Assembly: GCF_037975245.1 (NCBI RefSeq)
Contig: NC_092579.1
Coordinates: 25,461,166 to 25,525,165 of the forward strand
Direction of reading: 5' to 3'
Source of the DNA: Apostichopus japonicus
Lineage: Eukaryota > Echinodermata > Holothuroidea > Aspidochirotida > Stichopodidae
Length of the DNA: 64,000 bases
Shown here piece by piece: positions 26,661 to 41,539 of this stretch. Each line of letters begins with the position of its first letter. The first letter of the stretch is position 1. Both the position numbers and the translations under genes were made by a program. The notes under the pieces are model-generated. The model was not told the origin of the DNA. It made no database searches and saw only the letters and a list, made by a program, of their open reading frames with translations.

Positions 26661-29600
26661 TCATTCGATTGATCGGTGCCGCACATTCGATTGATCGGTG
26701 CCGCACATTTGATTGATCGGTACTGCACATTCGATTGATCGGTGTCGAACATTCGATTGATGGGTGTCGCACATTCGATTAGTCGGTGTCGAATATTCGA
26801 TTGATCGGTGTCGAACATTCGATTGATCGGTGCTGCATATTCGATTGATCGGTGCCGAACATTCGATTGATCGGTGCCGCACATTTGATTGGTCGGTACT
26901 GCACATTCGATTGATCGGTGTCGAACATTCGAATGATCGGTGTCGCACATTCGATTGGTCGGTGTCAAATATTCGATTGATCGGTGTCGAACATTCGATT
27001 GATGGGTGTCGCACATTCGATTGATCGGTGGCGCACATTAGATTGATCGGTGTCGAACATTAAATTGATCGGTGGCGAACATTACATTCGATCAATCGAT
27101 GCTGAACATACGATTGATGGGTGTCGAAGATTCGATTGATGGGTGTCGCACATTCGATTGATCGGTGCCGCAAATTCGATTTAATCGGTGTCGAACATTC
27201 GATTGATGGGTTTCGAACATTCGATTGATCGGTACCGCACATTCGATTGATCGGTGTCGAACATTCGATTGATCGGTGTCGAACATTCGATTGATCAATG
27301 TCGAACATTTGATTGATCGGTGCCGCACATTCGATTGATCGGTGCTGCATATTCGATTGATCGGTGCCGAACATTCCATTAATAAGTGTCGCACATTCGA
27401 TTGATAGGTGTCGAACATTCGATTGATCGGTGTCGCACATTCGATTGATCGGTGTCGAAATTTCGTTTGATCAATGCTGCACATTCGAATGATCGGTGTC
27501 GAACATTCGATTCATGGGTGTCGCACATTCGATTGATCTGTGTCGCACATTAGATTGATCGGTGTCGAACACTCGATCGATCAGTGCCGCATATGCGATT
27601 GATCGGTGCTGCATATTCGATTGATCGGTGTCGAACATTCGATTGATGGGTGTCGCACATTCGATTATTCGGTGTCGAATATTCGACTGATCGGTGTCGA
27701 ACATTCGATTGATGGTGTCGAACATTCGATTGATCGGTGTCGCACATTCGATTGATCGGTTTCGCACATTAGATTGATCGGTGTCGAACATTCGATTGAT
27801 CGGTGCTGCATATTCGATTGATCGGTGCCGAACATTCGATTGATCGGTGTCGAACATTCGATTGATCGGTTTCGAACATTCGATTGATCAATGGCGAACA
27901 TTCGATTGATCGGTGCCGCACTTTCGATCATTCGATGAAGAACAAAAGATTGATGGGTGTCGAACATTCGGTTGATCGGTGCCGCACATTCGATTGATCA
28001 ATGTCGAACATTCGATTAATCGGTGTTGAATATTCGATTAATAGGTGTCGAACATTCGATTGATGGGTGCCGCACATTCCATTGATCGGTGTCGCACATT
28101 CGATTGATCGGTGTCGAACATTCGATTGATCGGTGTCGTACATTCGATTGATCGGTTTCGAACATTGGATTGATGGGTGTCGCACATTCGATTAATCGGT
28201 GTCGCACATTCGATTAATAGGTGTCGATCATTCGATTGATCGGTGCCGAACATTCGATTGATCGGTGTCGAACATTCGATTGATCTGTGTGTCGAACATT
28301 TGATCGATCAGTGCCGCACATTCGATTGATCGGTGCTGCACATTCGATTGATGGGTGTCGAACATTCGATTGATCGGTGCTGCACATTCGATTGATCGGT
28401 GTGGAATATTCGATTGATGTTTGCCGCACATTCCATTGATCGGTGTCGAACATTCGATTAATCGGTGTCGAACATTCGATTGATGAGTGCCGCACATTCC
28501 ATTGATCGGTGTCGTACATCAGATTAATCGGTGTCGATCATTCGATTGATAGGTGTCGCACATTCGATTGATCGTTGTCGCACATTCGATTGATCGGTGC
28601 CGAACATTCGATTGATCGGTGTCGAACATTCGATTGATCTGTGTGTCGAACATTCGATCGATCAGTGCCGCTCATTCGATTGATCGGTGCTGCACATTCG
28701 ATTGATGGGTGTCGACATTCGATTGATCGGTGTCGCACATTCGATTGATCGTTGTCGCACATTCGATGGATCGGTGTCGAACATTCGATTGATCGGTGTC
28801 GAGCATTCGATTGATGGGTGTCGCACATTCGAATGATCAATGTCGAGCATTCGATTGATGGGTGTCGCACATTCGAATGATTGGTGTCGCACATTCGATT
28901 GATCGGTGCCGCACATTTGATTGGTCGGTGCTGCACATTCCATTGATAGGTGTCGCACATTCGATTTATCGGTGCCGAACATTCGATTGAGCGGTGTCGC
29001 ACATTCGATTTATCGGTGTCGAACATTCGATTGATCGGTGTCGAACATTCGAATGATCGGTGTCGAACATTCGATTGATCCGTGGCGAACATTACATTCG
29101 ATCAATCGATGCCGAACATTCGATTGATGAGTGCCGCAAATTCCATTGATAGGTGTCGTACATTCGATTGATCGGTGCTGCACATTCGATTGTTCGGTGT
29201 CGAATATTCGATTGATGGGTGTCGCACATTCGATTAGTCGGTGTCGAATATTGAATTAATCGGTGCCGAACATTCCATTGATCGGTGTGTCGAACATTCG
29301 ATCGATCAGTACCGCACATTCGATTGATCGGTACTGCACATTCGATTGATGGGTGTCGAACATTCGATTGATGGATTTCAGTGTCGAACATTCCATTAAT
29401 CGGTATCGAATATTCGATTGATCGTTGTCGAACATTCGATTGATGGGTGTCTAACATTCGATTGATCAATGTCGAACATTCGATTGATCGGTGCCGCACA
29501 TTCGGTTTAATCGGTGTCGAACATTCGATTGATGGGTGTCGAACATTCGATTGATGGGTGTCGAACATTCGATTGATCGGTGTCGAACATTCGATTGATG

Positions 29601-29739
29601 GGTGCCGCACATTCGATTGATCAATGTCGAACATTCGATTAATCGGTGCAGTACATTCGATTGATCGGTGCCGAACATACGATTGATCGGTGTCAAACAT
29701 TCGATTGATGGTGTCGCACATTCGAATGATCGGTGTCGC
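26661..29739 (+). repeat. Composite HOR copy S3, 3,079 bp deletion form
   Basis: Order T-U-V1-W1-Y-Z; the V2-W2-X block is absent. The missing 1,341 bp equals the distance between two copies of the 19-bp word TGCCGCACATTCCATTGAT in S2 (24,068 and 25,409). In S3 the single copy at 28,488-28,506 has the left flank of the first and the right flank of the second. S3 therefore looks like a deletion derivative of an S2-like copy through recombination at that word. Confidence 0.9.
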
Positions 29740-32700
29740 TCATTCGATTGATCGGTGCCGCACATTCGATTGATCGGTGCCGCACATTTGATTGATCGGT
29801 ACTGCACATTCGATTGATCGGTGTCGAACATTCGATTGATGGGTGTCGCACATTCGATTAGTCGGTGTCGAATATTCGATTGATCGGTGTCGAACATTCG
29901 ATTGATCGGTGCTGCATATTCGATTGATCGGTGCCGAACATTCGATTGATCGGTGCCGCACATTTGATTGGTCGGTACTGCACATTCGATTGATCGGTGT
30001 CGAACATTCGAATGATCGGTGTCGCACATTCGATTGGTCGGTGTCAAATATTCGATTGATCGGTGTCGAACATTCGATTGATGGGTGTCGCACATTCGAT
30101 TGATCGGTGGCGCACATTAGATTGATCGGTGTCGAACATTAAATTGATCGGTGGCGAACATTACATTCGATCAATCGATGCTGAACATACGATTGATGGG
30201 TGTCGAAGATTCGATTGATGGGTGTCGCACATTCGATTGATCGGTGCCGCAAATTCGATTTAATCGGTGTCGAACATTCGATTGATGGGTTTCGAACATT
30301 CGATTGATCGGTACCGCACATTCGATTGATCGGTGTCGAACATTCGATTGATCGGTGTCGAACATTCGATTGATCAATGTCGAACATTTGATTGATCGGT
30401 GCCGCACATTCGATTGATCGGTGCTGCATATTCGATTGATCGGTGCCGAACATTCCATTAATAAGTGTCGCACATTCGATTGATAGGTGTCGAACATTCG
30501 ATTGATCGGTGTCGCACATTCGATTGATCGGTGTCGAAATTTCGTTTGATCAATGCTGCACATTCGAATGATCGGTGTCGAACATTCGATTCATGGGTGT
30601 CGCACATTCGATTGATCTGTGTCGCACATTAGATTGATCGGTGTCGAACACTCGATCGATCAGTGCCGCATATGCGATTGATCGGTGCTGCATATTCGAT
30701 TGATCGGTGTCGAACATTCGATTGATGGGTGTCGCACATTCGATTATTCGGTGTCGAATATTCGACTGATCGGTGTCGAACATTCGATTGATGGTGTCGA
30801 ACATTCGATTGATCGGTGTCGCACATTCGATTGATCGGTTTCGCACATTAGATTGATCGGTGTCGAACATTCGATTGATCGGTGCTGCATATTCGATTGA
30901 TCGGTGCCGAACATTCGATTGATCGGTGTCGAACATTCGATTGATCGGTTTCGAACATTCGATTGATCAATGGCGAACATTCGATTGATCGGTGCCGCAC
31001 TTTCGATCATTCGATGAAGAACAAAAGATTGATGGGTGTCGAACATTCGGTTGATCGGTGCCGCACATTCGATTGATCAATGTCGAACATTCGATTAATC
31101 GGTGTTGAATATTCGATTAATAGGTGTCGAACATTCGATTGATGGGTGCCGCACATTCCATTGATCGGTGTCGCACATTCGATTGATCGGTGTCGAACAT
31201 TCGATTGATCGGTGTCGTACATTCGATTGATCGGTTTCGAACATTGGATTGATGGGTGTCGCACATTCGATTAATCGGTGTCGCACATTCGATTAATAGG
31301 TGTCGATCATTCGATTGATCGGTGCCGAACATTCGATTGATCGGTGTCGAACATTCGATTGATCTGTGTGTCGAACATTTGATCGATCAGTGCCGCACAT
31401 TCGATTGATCGGTGCTGCACATTCGATTGATGGGTGTCGAACATTCGATTGATCGGTGCTGCACATTCGATTGATCGGTGTGGAATATTCGATTGATGTT
31501 TGCCGCACATTCCATTGATCGGTGTCGAACATTCGATTAATCGGTGTCGAACATTCGATTGATGAGTGCCGCACATTCCATTGATAGGTGTCGTACATTC
31601 GATTGATCGGTGTCGAACATTCGATTAGTCGGTGTCGAATATTCGATTGATCGGTGTCGAACATTCGATTGATCGGTGTCGAACATTCGATTGATGGGTG
31701 TCGAACATTCGATTGATGGGTGTCGCACATTCGATTGATCGGTGTCGCACATTAGATTAATCGGTGTCGAACATTCGATTGATCGGTGCTGCATATTCGA
31801 TTGATCGGTGTCGCACATTCGTTTAATCGGTGTCGAAATTTCAAATAATAGGTGTCGGACATTCGATTGATGGGTGTCGCACATTCGAATGATCGGTGTC
31901 GAACATTCGAATGATCGGTGTCGAACATTCGATTGATCAATGTCGAACATTCGATTGATCGGTGCTGCATATTCGATTGATCGGTGCCGAACATTCGAAT
32001 GATCGGTGTCGCACATTCGATTGATGGGTGTCGCACATTCGATTAGTCGGTGTCGAATATTCGATTGATCGGTGTCGAACATTCGATTGATGGTGTCGAA
32101 CATTCGATTGATCGGTGTCGAACATTCGATTGATGGGTGTCGCACATTCGATTAGTCGTTGTCGAATATTCGACTGATCGGTGTCGAACATTCGATTGAT
32201 GGTGTCGAACATTCGATTGATCGGTGTCGCACATTCGATTGATCGGTTTCGCACATTAGATTGATCGGTGTCGAACATTCGATTGATCGGTGCTGCATAT
32301 TCGATTGATCGGTGCCGAACATTCGATTGATCGGTGTCGAACATTCGAATGATCGGTTTCGAACATTCGATTGATCAATGGCGAACATTCGATTGATCGG
32401 TGCCGCACTTTCGATCAATCGATGAAGAACAAAAGATTGATGGGTGTCGAACATTCGATTGATCGGTGCCGCACATTCGATTGATCAATGTCGAACATTT
32501 GATTAATCGGTGTTGAATATTCGATTAATAGGTGTCGAACATTCGATTGATGGGTGCCGCACATTCCATTGATCGGTGTCGCACATTCGATTGATCGGTG
32601 TCGAACATTCTATTGATCGGTGTCGTACATTATATTGATCGGTTTCGAACATTGGATTGATGGGTGTCGCACATTCGATTAATCGGTGTCGCACATTCGA

Positions 32701-35082
32701 TTAATAGGTGTCGATCATTCGATTGATCGGTGCCGAACATTCGATTGATCGGTGTCGAACATTCGATTGATCTGTGTGTCGAACATTCGATCGATCAGTG
32801 CCGCACATTCGATTGATCGGTGCTGCACATTCGATTGATGGGTGTCGACATTCGATTGATCGGTGCTGCACATTCGATTGATCGGTGTGGAATATTCGAT
32901 TGATGTTTGCCGCACATTCCATTGATCGGTGTCGTACATCAGATTAATCGGTGTCGATCATTCGATTGATAGGTGTCGCACATTCGATTGATCGTTGTCG
33001 CACATTCGATTGATCGGTGCCGAACATTCGATTGATCGGTGTCGAACATTCGATTGATCTGTGTGTCGAACATTCGATCGATCAGTGCCGCTCATTCGAT
33101 TGATCGGTGCTGCACATTCGATTGATGGGTGTCGACATTCGATTGATCGGTGTCGCACATTCGATTGATCGTTGTCGCACATTCGATGGATCGGTGTCGA
33201 ACATTCGATTGATCGGTGTCGAGCATTCGATTGATGGGTGTCGCACATTCGAATGATCAATGTCGAGCATTCGATTGATGGGTGTCGCACATTCGAATGA
33301 TTGGTGTCGCACATTCGATTGATCGGTGCCGCACATTTGATTGGTCGGTGCTGCACATTCCATTGATAGGTGTCGCACATTCGATTTATCGGTGCCGAAC
33401 ATTCGATTGAGCGGTGTCGCACATTCGATTTATCGGTGTCGAACATTCGATTGATCGGTGTCGAACATTCGAATGATCGGTGTCGAACATTCGATTGATC
33501 CGTGGCGAACATTACATTCGATCAATCGATGCCGAACATTCGATTGATGAGTGCCGCAAATTCCATTGATAGGTGTCGTACATTCGATTGATCGGTGCTG
33601 CACATTCGATTGTTCGGTGTCGAATATTCGATTGATGGGTGTCGCACATTCGATTAGTCGGTGTCGAATATTGAATTAATCGGTGCCGAACATTCCATTG
33701 ATCGGTGTGTCGAACATTCGATCGATCAGTACCGCACATTCGATTGATCGGTACTGCACATTCGATTGATGGGTGTCGAACATTCGATTGATGGATTTCA
33801 GTGTCGAACATTCCATTAATCGGTATCGAATATTCGATTGATCGTTGTCGAACATTCGATTGATGGGTGTCTAACATTCGATTGATCAATGTCGAACATT
33901 CGATTGATCGGTGCCGCACATTCGGTTTAATCGGTGTCGAACATTCGATTGATGGGTGTCGAACATTCGATTGATGGGTGTCGAACATTCGATTGATCGG
34001 TGTCGAACATTCGATTGATGGGTGCCGCACATTCGATTGATCAATGTCGAACATTCGATTAATCGGTGCAGTACATTCGATTGATCGGTGCCGAACATAC
34101 GATTGATCGGTGTCAAAAATTCGATTGATGGTGTCGCACATTCGAATGATCGGTGTCGCTCATTCGATTGATCGGTGCCGCACATTCGATTGATGGGTGT
34201 CGCACATTTGATTGATCGGCGTCGAACATTCGATTGATCGGTGTCGAACATTCGATTGATCAATGTCGAACATTTGATTGATCGGTGTCGCACATTTGAT
34301 TGATCGGCGTCGAACATTCGATTGATCGGTGTCGCACATTTGATTGATCGGCGTCGAACATTCGATTGATCGGTGTCGAACATTCGATTGATCAATGTCG
34401 AACATTTGATTGACCGGTGTCGCACATTCGGTTTAATCGGTGTGGAACATTCGATTGATGGGTGTCGAACATTCGATTGATGGGTGCCGCACATTCGATT
34501 GATCAATGTCGAACATTCGATTAATCGGTGCAGTACATTCGATTGATCGGTGCCGAACATACGATTGATCGGTGTCAAAAATTCGATTGATGGTGTCGCA
34601 CATTCGAATGATCGGTGTCGGTCATTCGATTGATCGGTGCCGCACATTCGATTGATGGGTGTCGCACATTTGATTGATCGGCGTCGAACATTCGATTGAT
34701 CGGTGTCGAACATTCGATTGATCAATGTCGAACATTTGATTGATCGGTGTCGCACATTTGATTGATCGGCGTCGAACATTCGATTGATCGGTGTCGAACA
34801 TTCGATTGATCAATGTCGAACATTTGATTGACCGGTGTCGCACATTCGATTGATCGGTGCCGCACATTCGATTGATCGGTGTCGAACATTTGATTGATCG
34901 GTGCCGCACATTCGATTGATCGGTGTCGAACATTCGATTGATTTGTGCCGCACATTCGATTGATCAATGTCGAACATTCGATTAATCGGTGCAGTACATT
35001 CGATTGATCGGTGCCGAACATACGATTGATCGGTGTCAAACATTCGATTGATGGTGTCGCACATTCGAATGATCGGTGTCGC
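29740..35082 (+). repeat. Composite HOR copy S4, 5,343 bp
   Basis: Same order as S2 up to about 34,140, then a HOR-1-type extension (about 33,886-35,060) containing several runs of the CATTTGATTGATCGGCGTC unit. It is 923 bp longer than S2. The extension resembles but is not identical to that of S1; one short run of units is duplicated at 34,285-34,400. Confidence 0.87.
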
Positions 35083-38000
35083 TCATTCGATTGATCGGTG
35101 CCGCACATTCGATTGATCGGTGCCGCACATTTGATTGATCGGTACTGCACATTCGATTGATCGGTGTCGAACATTCGATTGATGGGTGTCGCACATTCGA
35201 TTAGTCGGTGTCGAATATTCGATTGATCGGTGTCGAACATTCGATTGATCGGTGCTGCATATTCGATTGATCGGTGCCGAACATTCGATTGATCGGTGCC
35301 GCACATTTGATTGGTCGGTACTGCACATTCGATTGATCGGTGTCGAACATTCGAATGATCGGTGTCGCACATTCGATTGGTCGGTGTCAAATATTCGATT
35401 GATCGGTGTCGAACATTCGATTGATGGGTGTCGCACATTCGATTGATCGGTGGCGCACATTAGATTGATCGGTGTCGAACATTAAATTGATCGGTGGCGA
35501 ACATTACATTCGATCAATCGATGCTGAACATACGATTGATGGGTGTCGAAGATTCGATTGATGGGTGTCGCACATTCGATTGATCGGTGCCGCAAATTCG
35601 ATTTAATCGGTGTCGAACATTCGATTGATGGGTTTCGAACATTCGATTGATCGGTACCGCACATTCGATTGATCGGTGTCGAACATTCGATTGATCGGTG
35701 TCGAACATTCGATTGATCAATGTCGAACATTTGATTGATCGGTGCCGCACATTCGATTGATCGGTGCTGCATATTCGATTGATCGGTGCCGAACATTCCA
35801 TTAATAAGTGTCGCACATTCGATTGATCGGTGTCGAACATTCGATTGATCGGTGTCGCACATTCGATTGATCGGTGTCGAAATTTCGTTTGATCAATGCT
35901 GCACATTCGAATGATCGGTGTCGAACATTCGATTCATGGGTGTCGCACATTCGATTGATCTGTGTCGCACATTAGATTGATCGGTGTCGAACACTCGATC
36001 GATCAGTGCCGCATATGCGATTGATCGGTGCTGCATATTCGATTGATCGGTGTCGAACATTCGATTGATGGGTGTCGCACATTCGATTATTCGGTGTCGA
36101 ATATTCGACTGATCGGTGTCGAACATTCGATTGATGGTGTCGAACATTCGATTGATGGGTGTCGCACATTCGATTGATCGGTTTCGCACATTAGATTGAT
36201 CGGTGTCGAACATTCGATTGATCGGTGCTGCATATTCGATTGATCGGTGCCGAACATTCGATTGATCGGTGTCGAACATTCGATTGATCGGTTTCGAACA
36301 TTCGATTGATCAATGGCGAACATTCGATTGATCGGTGCCGCACTTTCGATCATTCGATGAAGAACAAAAGATTGATGGGTGTCGAACATTCGATTGATCG
36401 GTGCCGCACATTCGATTGATCAATGTCGAACATTCGATTAATCGGTGTTGAATATTCGATTAATAGGTGTCGAACATTCGATTGATGGGTGCCGCACATT
36501 CCATTGATCGGTGTCGCACATTCGATTGATCGGTGTCGAACATTCGATTGATCGGTGTCGTACATTCGATTGATCGGTTTCGAACATTGGATTGATGGGT
36601 GTCGCACATTCGATTAATCGGTGTCGCACATTCGATTAATAGGTGTCGATCATTCGATTGATCGGTGCCGAACATTCGATTGATCGGTGTCGAACATTCG
36701 ATTGATCTGTGTGTCGAACATTTGATCGATCAGTGCCGCACATTCGATTGATCGGTGCTGCACATTCGATTGATGGGTGTCGACATTCGATTGATCGGTG
36801 CTGCACATTCGATTGATCGGTGTGGAATATTCGATTGATGTTTGCCGCACATTCCATTGATCGGTGTCGAACATTCGATTAATCGGTGTCGAACATTCGA
36901 TTGATGAGTGCCGCACATTCCATTGATAGGTGTCGTACATTCGATTGATCGGTGTCGAACATTCGATTAGTCGGTGTCGAATATTCGATTGATCGGTGTC
37001 GAACATTCGATTGATCGGTGTCGAACATTCGATTGATGGGTGTCGAACATTCGATTGATGGGTGTCGCACATTCGATTGATCGGTGTCGCACATTAGATT
37101 AATCGGTGTCGAACATTCGATTGATCGGTGCTGCATATTCGATTGATCGGTGTCGCACATTCGTTTAATCGGTGTCGAAATTTCAAATAATAGGTGTCGG
37201 ACATTCGATTGATGGGTGTCGCACATTCGAATGATCGGTGTCGAACATTCGAATGATCGGTGTCGAACATTCGATTGATCAATGTCGAACATTCGATTGA
37301 TCGGTGCTGCATATTCGATTGATCGGTGCCGAACATTCGAATGATCGGTGTCGCACATTCGATTGATGGGTGTCGCACATTCGATTAGTCGGTGTCGAAT
37401 ATTCGATTGATCGGTGTCGAACATTCGATTGATGGTGTCGAACATTCGATTGATCGGTGTCGAACATTCGATTGATGGGTGTCGCACATTCGATTAGTCG
37501 TTGTCGAATATTCGACTGATCGGTGTCGAACATTCGATTGATGGTGTCGAACATTCGATTGATCGGTGTCGCACATTCGATTGATCGGTTTCGCACATTA
37601 GATTGATCGGTGTCGAACATTCGATTGATCGGTGCTGCATATTCGATTGATCGGTGCCGAACATTCGATTGATCGGTGTCGAACATTCGAATGATCGGTT
37701 TCGAACATTCGATTGATCAATGGCGAACATTCGATTGATCGGTGCCGCACTTTCGATCAATCGATGAAGAACAAAAGATTGATGGGTGTCGAACATTCGA
37801 TTGATCGGTGCCGCACATTCGATTGATCAATGTCGAACATTTGATTAATCGGTGTTGAATATTCGATTAATAGGTGTCGAACATTCGATTGATGGGTGCC
37901 GCACATTCCATTGATCGGTGTCGCACATTCGATTGATCGGTGTCGAACATTCGATTGATCGGTGTCGTACATTATATTGATCGGTTTCGAACATTGGATT

Positions 38001-38680
38001 GATGGGTGTCGCACATTCGATTAATCGGTGTCGCACATTCGATTAATAGGTGTCGATCATTCGATTGATCGGTGCCGAACATTCGATTGATCGGTGTCGA
38101 ACATTCGATTGATCTGTGTGTCGAACATTCGATCGATCAGTGCCGCACGTTCGATTGATCGGTGCTGCACATTCGATTAATGGGTGTCGACATTCGATTG
38201 ATCGGTGCTGCACATTCGATTGATCGGTGTGGAATATTCGATTGATGTTTGCCGCACATTCCATTGATCGGTGTCGTACATCAGATTAATCGGTGTCGAT
38301 CATTCGATTGATAGGTGTCGCACATTCGATTGATCGTTGTCGCACATTCGATTGATCGGTGCCGAACATTCGATTGATCGGTGTCGAACATTCGATTGAT
38401 CTGTGTGTCGAACATTCGATCGATCAGTGCCGCTCATTCGATTGATCGGTGCTGCACATTCGATTGATGGGTGTCGACATTCGATTGATCGGTGTCGCAC
38501 ATTCGATTGATCGTTGTCGCACATTCGATGGATCGGTGTCGAACATTCGATTGATCGGTGTCGAGCATTCGATTGATGGGTGTCGCACATTCGAATGATC
38601 AATGTCGAGCATTCGATTGATGGGTGTCGCACATTCGAATGATTGGTGTCGCACATTCGATTGATCGGTGCCGCACATTC
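35083..38680 (+). repeat. Composite HOR copy S5, truncated in Y
   Basis: T (35,252), U (35,482), V1 (36,087), W1 (36,350), V2 (37,494), W2 (37,757), X (38,043), then Y broken off at about 38,680. Y is joined directly to U of the next copy, so the rest of Y, all of Z and T are missing: the U-to-U distance is 3,240 instead of 5,343 bp, a difference of 2,103 bp. The join lies within the shared word GCACATTCGATTGATCGGTG. Confidence 0.86.
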
Positions 38681-41539
38681 GATTGATCGGTGGCGCACAT
38701 TAGATTGATCGGTGTCGAACATTAAATTGATCGGTGTCGAACATTACATTCGATCAATCGATGCTGAACATACGATTGATGGGTGTCGAAGATTCGATTG
38801 ATGGGTGTCGCACATTCGATTGATCGGTGCCGCAAATTCGATTTAATCGGTGTCGAACATTCGATTGATGGGTTTCGAACATTCGATTGATCGGTACCGC
38901 ACATTCGATTGATCGGTGTCGAACATTCGATTGATCGGTGTCGAACATTCGATTGATCAATGTCGAACATTTGATTGATCGGTGCCGCACATTCGATTGA
39001 TCGGTGCTGCATATTCGATTGATCGGTGCCGAACATTCCATTAATAAGTGTCGCACATTCGATTGATCGGTGTCGAACATTCGATTGATCGGTGTCGCAC
39101 ATTCGATTGATCGGTGTCGAAATTTCGTTTGATCAATGCTGCACATTCGAATGATCGGTGTCGAACATTCGATTCATGGGTGTCGCACATTCGATTGATC
39201 TGTGTCGCACATTAGATTGATCGGTGTCGAACACTCGATCGATCAGTGCCGCATATGCGATTGATCGGTGCTGCATATTCGATTGATCGGTGTCGAACAT
39301 TCGATTGATGGGTGTCGCACATTCGATTATTCGGTGTCGAATATTCGACTGATCGGTGTCGAACATTCGATTGATGGTGTCGAACATTCGATTGATGGGT
39401 GTCGCACATTCGATTGATCGGTTTCGCACATTAGATTGATCGGTGTCGAACATTCGATTGATCGGTGCTGCATATTCGATTGATCGGTGCCGAACATTCG
39501 ATTGATCGGTGTCGAACATTCGATTGATCGGTTTCGAACATTCGATTGATCAATGGCGAACATTCGATTGATCGGTGCCGCACTTTCGATCATTCGATGA
39601 AGAACAAAAGATTGATGGGTGTCGAACATTCGATTGATCGGTGCCGCACATTCGATTGATCAATGTCGAACATTCGATTAATCGGTGTTGAATATTCGAT
39701 TAATAGGTGTCGAACATTCGATTGATGGGTGCCGCACATTCCATTGATCGGTGTCGCACATTCGATTGATCGGTGTCGAACATTCGATTGATCGGTGTCG
39801 TACATTCGATTGATCGGTTTCGAACATTGGATTGATGGGTGTCGCACATTCGATTAATCGGTGTCGCACATTCGATTAATAGGTGTCGATCATTCGATTG
39901 ATCGGTGCCGAACATTCGATTGATCGGTGTCGAACATTCGATTGATCTGTGTGTCGAACATTTGATCGATCAGTGCCGCACATTCGATTGATCGGTGCTG
40001 CACATTCGATTGATGGGTGTCGACATTCGATTGATCGGTGCTGCACATTCGATTGATCGGTGTGGAATATTCGATTGATGTTTGCCGCACATTCCATTGA
40101 TCGGTGTCGAACATTCGATTAATCGGTGTCGAACATTCGATTGATGAGTGCCGCACATTCCATTGATAGGTGTCGTACATTCGATTGATCGGTGTCGAAC
40201 ATTCGATTAGTCGGTGTCGAATATTCGATTGATCGGTGTCGAACATTCGATTGATCGGTGTCGAACATTCGATTGATGGGTGTCGAACATTCGATTGATG
40301 GGTGTCGCACATTCGATTGATCGGTGTCGCACATTAGATTAATCGGTGTCGAACATTCGATTGATCGGTGCTGCATATTCGATTGATCGGTGTCGCACAT
40401 TCGTTTAATCGGTGTCGAAATTTCAAATAATAGGTGTCGGACATTCGATTGATGGGTGTCGCACATTCGAATGATCGGTGTCGAACATTCGAATGATCGG
40501 TGTCGAACATTCGATTGATCAATGTCGAACATTCGATTGATCGGTGCTGCATATTCGATTGATCGGTGCCGAACATTCGAATGATCGGTGTCGCACATTC
40601 GATTGATGGGTGTCGCACATTCAATTAGTCGGTGTCGAATATTCGATTGATCGGTGTCGAACATTCGATTGATGGTGTCGAACATTCGATTGATCGGTGT
40701 CGAACATTCGATTGATGGGTGTCGCACATTCGATTAGTCGTTGTCGAATATTCGACTGATCGGTGTCGAACATTCGATTGATGGTGTCGAACATTCGATT
40801 GATCGGTGTCGCACATTCGATTGATCGGTTTCGCACATTAGATTGATCGGTGTCGAACATTCGATTGATCGGTGCTGCATATTCGATTGATCGGTGCCGA
40901 ACATTCGATTGATCGGTGTCGAACATTCGAATGATCGGTTTCGAACATTCGATTGATCAATGGCGAACATTCGATTGATCGGTGCCGCACTTTCGATCAA
41001 TCGATGAAGAACAAAAGATTGATGGGTGTCGAACATTCGATTGATCGGTGCCGCACATTCGATTGATCAATGTCGAACATTTGATTAATCGGTGTTGAAT
41101 ATTCGATTAATAGGTGTCGAACATTCGATTGATGGGTGCCGCACATTCCATTGATCGGTGTCGCACATTCGATTGATCGGTGTCGAACATTCGATTGATC
41201 GGTGTCGTACATTATATTGATCGGTTTCGAACATTGGATTGATGGGTGTCGCACATTCGATTAATCGGTGTCGCACATTCGATTAATAGGTGTCGATCAT
41301 TCGATTGATCGGTGCCGAACATTCGATTGATCGGTGTCGAACATTCGATTGATCTGTGTGTCGAACATTCGATCGATCAGTGCCGCACATTCGATTGATC
41401 GGTGCTGCACATTCGATTGATGGGTGTCGACATTCGATTGATCGGTGCTGCACATTCGATTGATCGGTGTGGAATATTCGATTGATGTTTGCCGCACATT
41501 CCATTGATCGGTGTCGTACATCAGATTAATCGGTGTCGA
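38681..41539 (+). repeat. Composite HOR copy S6
   Basis: Starts in U (38,722) without T, then V1 (39,327), W1 (39,590), V2 (40,734), W2 (40,997), X (41,283). It matches S5 at spacing 3,240 bp throughout. A visible private change is TTCAATTAGTCGG at 40,621 against TTCGATTAGTCGG. Its Y module at 41,540 is the first unit of the 1,040-bp array that follows. Confidence 0.86.

Noticed and set aside
33886-34779. 297-codon open frame on the minus strand
   Set aside because: Periodic peptide of family A monomers; its length depends only on the local lack of GATTAA variants. Equivalent places in S2 and S3 are broken up differently.
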